The notes under the pieces were generated by a model. That model was not told where the DNA came from. It saw only the letters and a program-made list of their open reading frames with translations, and did no database searches. A stretch of DNA of 64,000 nucleotides from Cepaea nemoralis (taxonomy: Eukaryota; Mollusca; Gastropoda; Stylommatophora; Helicidae). Of this stretch, positions 42,407 to 51,680 are shown piece by piece (the first letter of the stretch is position 1; every line of letters begins with the position of its first letter). The position numbers and the translations under genes were made by a program. The stretch is from NCBI GenBank assembly GCA_014155875.1, contig JACEFZ010011456.1, forward strand, positions 83,501 through 147,500. The letters are read 5' to 3'.

Positions 42407-43564
42407 CTATTGTCCCTTTAGATACATCTGAACTACCGCTGTGTCCATTTCCTCTCGTGAGTTTCGAAGTGTCTGTCGCACTTTCCTTAGCTGCTTCACT
42501 GCAGCTTTCTTTGCTTTCCAAGCATGGTCTACTTCTGGAGTCCACCATGGGGGGGGGGGGGGGGGGGGCTGCAAAAAAGGAGTTTTAACAGTCCTGTTGC
42601 ATGCCTCCTGTCTAAGGCGTCCATGAAGGCTGTCGGTCCACTCATACCGGAAGGTCTTGCGCGCTCTCCCAGCCTTAACTTTCATGGATTTAGAGATCAG
42701 GTCTGAACACGGCATGTGATCACGCCCATGGTCATTCAAAACAGTCCACTTTACATCAAGGACCGATGACTGGGAGACAAGTGCCAAGTCAATAGCTGTG
42801 TCTGCATCGCCAGGCCTTATTGCCATTCTTGTCGGCCTCCCATCATTTATGCAGACCACATCGGAGTCCACCATGGCATCCGCAAGGGCAATTCCCTGTC
42901 GGTTTTCTCCACTACTGTCCCAGTCTCTGCTTCTCGCATTGAAGTCTCCACATATGAGTAGCCTATCACCTGGTAATTCCTCCAATTCCTTAAGCCAATC
43001 CCAGTGTTCCTTTCTGACAAAACAGTCCACTGTAGCATATGCGTTTATGATGTTCCAACTTAAGCCACCAATCTCCATTTGTATACCCTGGACCTCTCTT
43101 GCACTGTGATTCCACTGGCTCAAGTCAAGTACCACATGCTTCACTCCTTCCTTCACCAGCAGATCTTGCCCATGTCTCTTCTGCCCAGTAGGGTTTATAT
43201 AACTGGCGTACCCAGGACAATGATATTTGTCTGTATTTAGCTCCTGGAGCATGAGGATATAAAAATCATATAGTAGTCTCTCCAATACAGGACCTCTCTG
43301 CCTGGCACTACGACAGTTCTAGTATCTCACTTTTACATGGTTGAAACCTAGTCTCTCCTCTTTTCGTCTTGTTCTCCTGGCGCCTGCCCTCCTATATCTA
43401 TGCCTTCTTCTCACACCATTTCCTCGTCTTCTCCTCCTCACTCTCTCTTCGCTAACCTCTGAAAGATGTGTCAAGCGCAGAGCACGTGCTCCGTAGCTCC
43501 GGCGACGATTCCCGTGTTTAATTAATTCCATAAGCGAAGTTTGGATATTGCAGGATGTCAGCAT
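42407..43564 (-). pseudogene. LINE AP-type endonuclease domain, one stop
   Basis: The minus-strand frame runs from 43564 to 42407 with one TAG near 43319-43321. It starts with a basic region (RRRRRGNGVRRRHRYRRAG), then the endonuclease: PVLERLLYDFYILMLQELN (metal-binding Glu), WNIINAYATVDC, LLICGDFNARSRDWDS (GDFNA), NDGRPTRMAIRPGDADTAID and VLNDHGRDHMPCSD (catalytic His region). It ends WWTPEVDHAWKAKKAAVKQL. A G20 run (42549-42568) encodes seven prolines. The RT that should follow is absent: after stops at 42416 and near 42350 it joins an RT-A tail. It nicks target DNA in intact LINEs (family knowledge). Confidence 0.9.
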
Positions 43565-44500
43565 CTCACATCATACATATGTTTCGTGTCGTGACAGGTC
43601 GTGAACATAGCAATAAAGTCCAGTGACTCTACACCATATGTTTAAGCTTTTAATAAATGCATCACAGGATTATCTTAATATATTTACACAGTCTGTATAT
43701 AAACCCTCACTGCACTCGTTCACTCATAACATAACACCTCAGCTCACGCAATTAGCGCACACGCAGTATCACAGGATAACGTTCTCGCTGCTATCAAACA
43801 GTTATAATGCTCATCCAAATCACTCGCACTGGCAATACAGTTTAATCATTCGTAGCCAACACTCGGACACATCCTCTCCTGATCACAGTCCAGTCTCGTC
43901 TCCCCAGGTTTCGTCCTAGGTCTAAAGTCACGTGGTCTCTGACCGCGTGCAATCTCAAGGTCCTCGTGTCTTTCAGGCAGTCATGGTCTCTAATGCGTCT
44001 TAGGAAAGGGGACTCGTTCTGTCCTGCACCTCAGGTCAGTCTGTCTGCTACTAACTGTTGTCTCCCTTACTGCAGTCCAAGGATGATCTGTCCTGCCTAG
44101 CATTCTTATGTCCTATCTACTCTGTCCTGTCTCTGGCCTTTGTCCTTTCTATCATACTCCCAGGACATTGACACAGGAAATAACCGGTCACCCTAGTATT
44201 TCCTGCTTGCTAGGGAAGAGGCAGGGGATGTCCTGCAGGAGTCCATACTCGTGGTGCCGCCCCGCACGCCTGCCAGACGTCCACCGTTCACGACCAGCTT
44301 ACCTGTGGCCATCCAGTTCCTCAGCACGCTGGTCCACCTTAAACTTGGGGGTTTATAATCGGAGTTTTCCATCTCCTAGATTAGCCGCTGTAATAGCTAA
44401 CGGGCCCAATCAACCCGGGAGCAAGAGGTTCCAACGCCTCATTCATGTTGAAGACAGTAGATACATGTATACGGGGAACAAAACCAATGTCATACAATAT
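43565..44500 (-). other. Possible LINE 5' region, unassigned
   Basis: This lies upstream of the endonuclease on the same strand, so it could be that element's 5' UTR. The part at 44200-44420 is unusually GC-rich. A 59-codon minus-strand frame starting MENSDYKPPSLRW matches nothing I recognise, and a donor-like CACAG|GTAAGC lies within it. No firm gene call. Confidence 0.35.
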
Positions 44501-44599
44501 CTTTTTTTTTTTAATACATAGTTAAAGTCACTACACAACGGACACATGTCTCTCGCAGGTAGATAGTTGAGCCCCAAACAAAGCAGTGACGACCTCAGT

Positions 44600-45625
44600 G
44601 ATCTGGTTTACTTCATACGTTGAGCTCTGATTACTGAGACGCCAACATGACAATGCTTGGGTAAATTACATAGTAGATCCTGTTGTGTTGTAGAGTGGTA
44701 GAGTGGTGGCAGACACAACAATCCTGAACAATGTATAGTTCTGTGTAAAGTATCTGCTGCAACACTTTCTGCTTGAGAATGTCATTGTTCGTGATAGGTT
44801 CCCTGACAGATTAGGTAATTATTCTGAACCCACTCAAGCGTTGCATTTCAAAATCAAAAATTGTATATGACCACTCTGTGCAGCACATATGGAGCAGTAA
44901 ATGGCAGCCTCCACCCGCTGCTCTGGAATTTAGGCCACGTATGGCTGCATATGTGGTCATCACTCCCTGAGTCTCCAATCACAGCCATTGGGAAGCAACA
45001 ACACGTTGAGTAGTAATCAGATGTCAGCACTGAACGTTGCTTAAAGGCTACATATCTACCTCCAACGACACACAGAGACAACACATCAGCTGCCATAGCT
45101 CCCTCAATGGTGGACTTGTTCGTGTATGATGCCACTGTGTTGATATCCACAAGGAATACAATCGTAATTCTACATATGGTCCATGCATTATGCCGTGCTA
45201 CTATGCAACGCACAAACGGACTAATATGTTTCAAATACATCCCAAACCATATTGTCCTGTGTGGATCTGACAACCTCAGTGTAAGACGTGTTTCCTGTAA
45301 ATCATCATGGCTAGCAGCATCATTCTGTGATCGCCCCATTCACAAACGGACACCCAGGACCAAACTAATCCGTCTCACATGGGACACCAAAAGAGCAGCT
45401 TCCATCCTCAGGGTCACAGATGTCATTATAACACTGACATTGGAACATACAACCTTGTCCACACCGTCCATATTACAATTTTATTGTGTCACTGTTGGAA
45501 ACAGAACTGTTACTTCACACATTGAGCTCTGTAGTACTGACACAACACCATACCAATGGTAATTCAACAGCAGATCTTGTTGTAGAGTTGTGCCAGACAC
45601 AATGAATATGACTTGAAGGCTAGTT
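44600..45625 (-). pseudogene. Retroposed EGF-like/fucolectin-domain (FTP) lectin pseudogene
   Basis: Reading the minus strand: 45620-45495 ends an FTP-type domain (SSMCEVTVL). 45469-45345 is an EGF-like module (GRCGQGCMFQCQCYNDICDP, EDGSCSFGVPCETD, stop, FGPGCPFVNGAITE). 45323-45040 is the linker (RLTLRLSDPHRTIWFGMYL). 45050-44811 is an FTP domain (GGRYVAFKQRSVLTSDYY, DDHICSHTWPKFQSSGWRL, LHRVVIYN, frameshift, DFEMQRLSGFRIIT, stop). 44745-44605 is a decayed domain end. The motifs CxHTxxxxxxWW and RVVIYN..RLxGFxI are the fucolectin signature; the second W is degraded here (GWRL). Absence of introns and an A11 run on the minus strand at 44512-44502, about 90 bp downstream, suggest retroposition. 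The ancestor would be a secreted or surface lectin. Confidence 0.75.
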
Positions 45626-45649
45626 ACTTACTGTGCCGCGTCTTCATCC

Positions 45650-45860
45650 ACCTCATGAAAGTCAATTGAATGGATTTCCCATGCTATCTAAAGTATGCGA
45701 AGGTACCGCTAACGATAGACAGCACTGATGGTCACCAAGACACACTTCCATTTGTTGGCTGTCTTGTCACGTTCTTCTGTGGCAAACCAGGTAACGATGA
45801 CATGAGTTCTGCTGATAATGTTGACATAAGCGTAGTAAATGTTTAGGCACTAGTAGGAAG
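45650..45860. other. No gene seen
   Basis: Short unassigned sequence between the lectin pseudogene and the microsatellite region. Confidence 0.5.
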
Positions 45861-45896
45861 TAGAGAGAGAGAGAGAGTGAGTGAGTGAGTGAGTGA

Positions 45897-45947
<51 letters not shown>

Positions 45948-46232
45948 TGTGTGTGTGTGTGTGTAAGGTTGGTGCGGGATGTGTGTGTGTGAGAGTTTGT
46001 GTGTGTGGTTGGGGGTGTGTTGGTGGGTGGGTGGAGCATATGTGTGTTGGCGAGTCTGCGTGGGTAGGGATGTGTGTGAGGGATGTTTGTGTGGGTGGTT
46101 GTGAGATGTATGGGTTGGTGAGGGGATGTGTGAGTGGGTGGAGGGATGTGTGGTGGGTTGGGATGTGTGGTGGCTGGGGGACAGTTGAAGAATGGATATG
46201 TTAGTGAGTCGTGTTTGTGAGTGTGTGTGCGC

Positions 46233-46306
<74 letters not shown>

Positions 46307-46310
46307 TAGA
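45861..46310. repeat. (GA)n/(GT)n microsatellite complex
   Basis: (GAGT)n and (GA)n to about 45944, (GT)n, a GTGGGTGG-rich stretch, then (GT)n(GA)n(GT)n at 46220-46295. Open frames on both strands are artefacts. Confidence 0.95.
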
Positions 46311-46439
46311 GTTGAACGCACGCATGTCATCTAACATGCTATTACTATTACATATTTTATGTGTATTTTCATCTTCATATTATCATTTTGAATGCCACTT
46401 TATTGTATCACCTTTAATATGAACACATGTACATTACTG

Positions 46440-48190
46440 TAGAGTGAGTGAGAGAGTTAGTGAGTGCGTGTGTGAGTGTGTGTGTATGTGTGTGTGTAAG
46501 AAAAATGAGAGAGTTGAATTGCATCACTATTTTTTATGCTACACTATGTATATGTACAATTTGTTCTCAATTTTTTTACAATTTTTGTGAGAATGCTCAC
46601 GACAGTCGTCTGTGTATGTGTCTGTGTGTGTAAAGTGTGGGAGATTGTCCATACTAGTTTAAGTGATTATGTAAGGCACTATGTCTAGATGTGATAAAGT
46701 GTGTGAAGGGGACGTATGTGTGCGGGGATGCGTGTGTAATGGATACATGTATGGAGGGAGTGTGTGTAGGGGGATGTGGTTGGGGGATGGGTGGGTGGGG
46801 AATGTGTGTGGGTGGGGGATGCTGGTGTGAGTGAGGGATGTGCCGGTAGGTGGGGATGTATGGGGTGGGTGGGGAGATGTGTGGGTGAGTGATGTGTGGT
46901 GAGTGGGGATGTGTGTGGGTGAGGGATGTGTGTGTGGGGGGTGTTGGGTGGATGGTAGGAAGTGTGTGGGTGTTGGTGGGTGAGGGTTGTGTTTGTTGGT
47001 AGGTGGGGAATGTATGTGTGGGTAGGTAGGTGCGGGGTGTGAGCGGTTAGGGGATGAGTGTTTGGCTGGGTGGTTGGAGGTGTGTGGATATGGGTGGGTG
47101 GTTGGATGTGTGGGGGATGGGTGTATTTTCGGGGAGATGTGTGTGGGGGATGTGTATTAATAGGCAAGGGTGGGTTGGTCGGTGTTTGGGTTGGGGTGTG
47201 TGTTGGTAAGTGGGGGGTGTGGGGGATGTGTGTGGGTGAGTGGGGGATGTGTATGGCTGAGTGAGGTTGTGTGTGGGTGGGTGTCTAGGATGGTAGGGTG
47301 GATGGAGTGTGTGTGGGTGGGGGGTTTTGTGTGTTGTGTGGGTTGGTGGGTGGGGAATATGTGTGTGGGTAGGTGCGGGGTGTGAGCGGTTGGAGGATGA
47401 GTGTTTGGCTGGGTGGTTGGAGGTATGTGGATATGGGTGGGTGGTTGGGTGTGTGGGGGATGGGTGTATTTTCGGGGAGATGTGTGTGGGGGGTGTGTGT
47501 TAATAGGCAAGGGTGGGTTGGTGGGTGTTTGGGTTGGGGTGTGTGTGGGTGTTTGGGGTGTGTGTGTGGGTGAGTGGGGGATGTATATGGCTGGGTGATG
47601 CTGTGTGTGGCTGGGTGGGGTGGGTGTGTGGGGTTGGTGGTAAGTGTGGTGGTGGGAGGTTTTGTGGGTTGTGTGGATTGGTGGGTGGGGAATGTGTATG
47701 TGGGTGGGTGGGTATGGGGTGTGTGTGTGGTTGGGGATGAGTGTTTGGCTGGGTGGTTGGAGGTGTGTGGATATGGATGGGTTGGTATGTGTAGGCTGGG
47801 GGATGGGTGTGTTGTGGGGAGATGTGTGTGTGTGGGGGGATGTGTGTTAATATTGAAGGATGGGTTGGTGGGTGTTTGGGTGGGGTGTGTGTGGGTGAGT
47901 GGTTGTGTGTGTGGGTGTGTGTGGGAGATGTGTGTGGGTGAGTGGGGGTGTGTGAAGCTGGGTGAGGCTGTGTGTGGGTGGGAGGTGGGTATGTGGGAGG
48001 CTGGGATGTGTACGAGTGGGGGATGTGTGTGGATGGATGGAGGGTGTGTGTTTATGGGTGGGTGATATGTGTGGGTGGGTGAGGTGCGGGTGGATGGGTG
48101 GGGGTTTTATGTGGGTGGATGGGGATGTATGTGGGTGGGTTTGGGTGTATGTGGGTGGAAAGAGGTTGTGTGGGTGGGTGAGGGATGTGT
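46440..48190. repeat. G/T-rich array with a roughly 350 bp higher-order period
   Basis: After short (GT)n runs at 46440-46640, the region 46684-48190 is almost only G and T (with few A) on the plus strand, made of GTGTGGGTGGG variants. A longer block repeats: GGCAAGGGTGGGTTGG at 47163 and 47516 (353 bp apart), and a diverged version near 47856. Open frames of up to 163 codons here are low-complexity artefacts. Confidence 0.92.
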
Positions 48191-48452
48191 CTCATAACAT
48201 TGTAATATGCATTGATTATGTTTACAACATTCATTTGACAATGCATTTTTCTATGTGAATGCATCATGCACTATTGATGAATGAAAGATGAGTGATTGGA
48301 AGGGCCGAATGTAAGACGGGCTTGCGTGCCCAACTTGTAACCCTTTTAAAATAAAGGTGAATTGAATTGAATTGAACTGAACTGAATTGAATTTGTGTCA
48401 TCAGCCGTAAGGTTTTCACAGCCACACGCCTAAATGTATTAAATATTCCAAT

Positions 48453-48500
<48 letters not shown>

Positions 48501-48791
48501 TGTTTATTTGTTTCTTTCTTTCTTTTTTTCTTTCTTTCTGTCTTTCTTTGCTTTTTGTCTTCTTGTTCTCCTAATGGAGCATGGGCCCTCAACCATCTCA
48601 TGCCAACCTCTTTGTGGACTTGATCATGATTGGTTGGACTTTGCAGCTACAGTTTTCAACGGGATGAGTTAGCCAGTTTCACTCCAACCACCATTAGTCG
48701 CCTCTTACGACATGCATGATAAATTATAATGTTACTGTTCTTTGCTTCTCTTTTGAGCCACGGTAACACAAGAGCGATTCTAATTGTACCC

Positions 48792-48880
<89 letters not shown>
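48191..48880. repeat. (GAATT)n, (CTTT)n, CORE copy and (AT)n
   Basis: 48361-48392 is GAATT/GAACT. 48451-48550 is (CTTT)n with interruptions. 48590-48740 is a minus-strand CORE copy (ATGATTGGTTGGACTTTGCA, TTAGTCGCCTCTTACGACAT). 48794-48878 is about 42 AT units. Confidence 0.92.
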
Positions 48881-48882
<2 letters not shown>

Positions 48883-49214
48883 CTCAAACGATCATGTTAC
48901 CAATACCAGTGTTTTAGTTTATCTTCTATTCGGCTGGCTTCCGCTGGGAGCGTGCAGGAGGGTGGATCTGCAAGCTGTGAACGAGGGTCGAAGAAAGTAA
49001 CAAGGCAGCAATCATATCTACTGACTGGGTAATAGCTAGCCACCAAGGCAGAGGTGAAGACTGCGGCCAGCTGCCGGGGGAAGAAGTTGGATTTCCCACG
49101 GTCAATCACGGCGAAATGTCAAGGCTGAACGCTGGTAGATGTACTGGGTGTCCAATGTATCCCCCCCCCCACCCTCCTCCGACGGTGGGATGGCTTCTGG
49201 GCAGACACATATGG
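48881..49214. other. No gene seen
   Basis: Unassigned sequence with a C run at 49160-49169. Confidence 0.45.
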
Positions 49215-49310
49215 TGTTTGTCGATCAAGAATGATGATGACCATTCATTTCATTCAGTGGGGTTGAAAGTTTGAAGCCGTGAGTTCTAAGATGGCTGGTG
49301 AAGTTGAACG
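49215..49310 (-). mobile_element. RT-D LINE, extreme 3' end
   Basis: Encodes SHLRTHGFKLSTPLNEMNGH and HHS with a stop on the minus strand, then the CATCATTCTTGATCGACAAA tail. This is the last part of the RT-D ORF seen at 52064-53248. Confidence 0.85.
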
Positions 49311-49439
49311 AAGAATGACTTGCTCGATAACTTGGATTAAAATAAGGAAGAGTTGTGCAATTCGTCAACCACACTCTCTCGCCTGCGTCCATCATAATCC
49401 AGTGGCAAGACAAGTCAAGACGACTGGAGACGAATACAG

Positions 49440-49745
49440 GTGCAGTGGATGACCAGGACGTGCCTTGCCGTGCTCATTACGTTCCATAACGCTGTGCAGG
49501 TAAACGCCGCCTCACTGTTGACCATCAATTGGCGAGAACCAAGTGATGACTGCGAATCTACAATCATGGTCAGACTGCGAGAACAGCAAATTAAAAGAGG
49601 TGTGGTCAAACAAGAACACTACGCAGGAAGCCAAAGAAGATTGATAAACCAACACAGAACTAATGTCGTTAGCCGCTACACGCTGCGGGATTTTCTGAGG
49701 AGGGGATCCGAGCACGTATGGACTGAATGGTTCGATGTGCAATGA
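49440..49745 (+). repeat. Unclassified coding-like repeat (copy 2)
   Basis: A plus-strand frame of 101 codons ends GVVKQEHYAGSQRRLINQHR, TNVVSRYTLRDFLRRGSEHV, WTEWFDVQ. It is related at protein level to the minus-strand frame at 23985-24190, which argues for a formerly coding mobile element. Start and family are unknown. An (AACT)n array follows directly. Confidence 0.6.
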
Positions 49746-49751
49746 GGATGA

Positions 49752-50060
49752 TCTGTCGACTGACTAACTAACTAAATAACTAACTAACTAACTAACCAAC
49801 TAGCCAACCAACTAACCAACCAACTAACTGACTAACCTAACTAACTAACTAACTAACTAACCAACTAACCAACCAACTAACTAACTATCTAACCAACCAA
49901 CTAACTAACTAACTAACTAACTAACCAACTAACTAACTAACTAACTAGCCAACTAATCAACCAACTAACTAACTAACCAACCAACTAACTAACTAACTAA
50001 CTAACTGACTGACTGACTGACTGACTGACTGACTGACTAACTAACTAACTAACTAACTAA
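49752..50060. repeat. (AACT)n tetranucleotide array
   Basis: About 310 bp of AACT with AACC, AGCC and GACT variants, including a pure ACTG block at 50005-50037. It may be the 3' tail of the preceding repeat; the same tetramer follows the repeat ending at 34480. Confidence 0.95.
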
Positions 50061-50639
50061 CATCAATGATTTCTTCCGCGCAGTCTGCCAAATTGTGTCT
50101 TCACATGCTGAGTAGGCATACCCTAGTTCACCGATTGGTTTGACGCTGAATCGGTTACCCCCACCTGGTTTTGCCGGCGTGTCACAGCCGGTGGGTGGTC
50201 GCTGTCGCATGGTGACAACTACTAGAAGCCACAGAGGTGGACCAGTGGGGAATGGGCCCTGAAAAGGGCGTGACAGCCATCCTTACCAAAGATACTATCA
50301 ACAGGCACACATAGTTATGTCAATAAGGGAATAAACGTCTCGATGAATACACGCGACAGGAGAAAAGCGTCCGGGAGTCATGGCCCAGGCGAGCTGGCCC
50401 TCTGAGAATGTAAAGATAAAAGGGCCGACACATTCGGCGAGGGGGAACAGTTTCTGATGATCAGAAACCTCCTTTCGCGCTTGCCCCTCTACTCTGTTTC
50501 ATGAATACAAATCAATAAGTTATTAGCTAATGCATACAAAAAAATGAATGACGATCAATATTTATATATATTTTCCTTTTTTTTTCTTTCAATGACCCAA
50601 TCAATACTTATTAATTTATTTATATGAGAAAATGACCAA
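50061..50639. other. Unassigned sequence upstream of CAPZB
   Basis: 50150-50500 is GC-richer (GTGTCACAGCCGGTGGGTGG, GAAAAGGGCGTGACAGCC, GAACAGTTTCTGATGATCAG) and has the look of a dispersed repeat, although no second copy is in the window. No aPKC first exon was recognised on the minus strand here. Confidence 0.4.
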
Positions 50640-50762
50640 GATCAACGTTTCACGTAACTAGTTTCCGCTTGTGATGACCTAACCGCCCGGATGTTGTAGC
50701 CATTTTCTGTAGGAAATACTTCCTGGAATAGCAAACCTGTGTTCATCGACTGCAGAGAAAAC
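50640..50762 (+). promoter_or_regulatory. Candidate CAPZB promoter/5' UTR
   Basis: The 120 bp before the inferred start codon contains GTAGCCATTTTC (a YY1-like GCCAT motif often near transcription starts of housekeeping genes) and AGGAAATACTTCCT (a palindrome of two ETS-like GGAA cores). There is no TATA box at a suitable distance. Placement is inference from the exon 1 call only. Confidence 0.35.
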
Positions 50763-50765
50763 ATG
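50763..50765 (+). CDS. CAPZB: CAPZB exon 1 coding part (start codon only)
   Basis: CAGAGAAAACATG|GTAAATAT: an ATG followed at once by a good donor. This gives Met in phase 0, which joins exactly to exon 2 beginning [14 protein letters not shown], reproducing the N-terminus of animal CapZ beta (M-S-[D/E]-Q-Q-L-D). To my recollection vertebrate CAPZB also places an intron right after the start codon. The ATG is the only one nearby followed directly by a donor, but the first exon could in principle be elsewhere in the 6.5 kb upstream of exon 2. Confidence 0.75.
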
Positions 50766-51424
50766 GTAAATATCCACAGCTTCGGGGACATTTCACTTAT
50801 CTGGGAATGTAACATACAGATTTGTTACTAGAATGACCCGTTTAAAGGTGTAATTGTGTTTATCTAAACTCTAAACGCTTTGAAGGATTGCCGAAAAAGG
50901 GAGGTGTCGGCTGCTGTTAGAATTAAATGTTGAAGAGTGACCGTCTCGAAGATGAAGAAGAAAGGGGGAGGAGAAAGATGGTAGCCGGTTACGATTGACC
51001 GGTTGGTTTTTGTGAAATGTTGAGAAATCAAATCGCTGGTCATATATTTGATATTCATTTTGTTCTTTCTTTTTCCCAACGGCAATTTCTTCGGGTGCGT
51101 AGTCTGGAGCAAACTAAATGACCACATACATCCACACTGCAGACGACTTGAGTGGTTCAGTTCTCAAACTCAAAAAAAGCAACTGAAACTCAGAAACTGC
51201 CTGATTAAATTATAAAGTCTCCTTCTATCACTATTACTGTCATAAAGATGATTATTATTTATTGCCCAACTGTTTAAGCTTTCGACATACATCTTTTTCT
51301 GTCTTCTTCTGCTTCTTATGACAAGTATTTTCCCCACAAGAGGCTTATTTAATTTCTCACTTACACTTATGTTATAGGATCCATATGATCCTTATTGATA
51401 TTGTATAGCCACGACCTCATCATC
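50766..51424. other. No gene seen (CAPZB intron 1)
   Basis: AT-rich intron sequence without recognised repeats. Confidence 0.5.
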
Positions 51425-51680
51425 ATCTAGTGCCTTGTTGGCTGGTGTGAGCGTTAATGCCTCTCCATAAATAGTGATCTCTGATAGTATGGATCAAACT
51501 TAAGTTCCATGATACAAGACTGTCAACAATTTCCTCACGCTGTCTTCCTATATGTCTCTTTCCACAAATCATTCATTTTGTCACATGTTCCAGTTTTTGT
51601 CTTCTCATAATGTGGCAAACAATGATGACTGCTTCTTTCTGATGTTTGTGATAAGTTGTCTTTGCGACTTGGCTTCTCCC
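51425..51680 (-). mobile_element. RT-C LINE 3' fragment, degraded
   Basis: Minus-strand tail starting from (GAT)n at 51425. It contains the codons for CLPHYEKTKTGTCDKM and the GKRHIGRQREEIVDS region with breaks. It belongs to RT-C by its order and wording. Confidence 0.65.

Noticed and set aside
44108..44521. A 137-codon plus-strand frame
   Set aside because: No recognisable family, it ends in the T-run beside the retroposed pseudogene, and its composition follows local GC content.
45767..48267. Long frames rich in HTHTHT, PHTHPP or GGVWVGG
   Set aside because: They translate (GA)n, (GT)n and G/T-rich satellite DNA on either strand.
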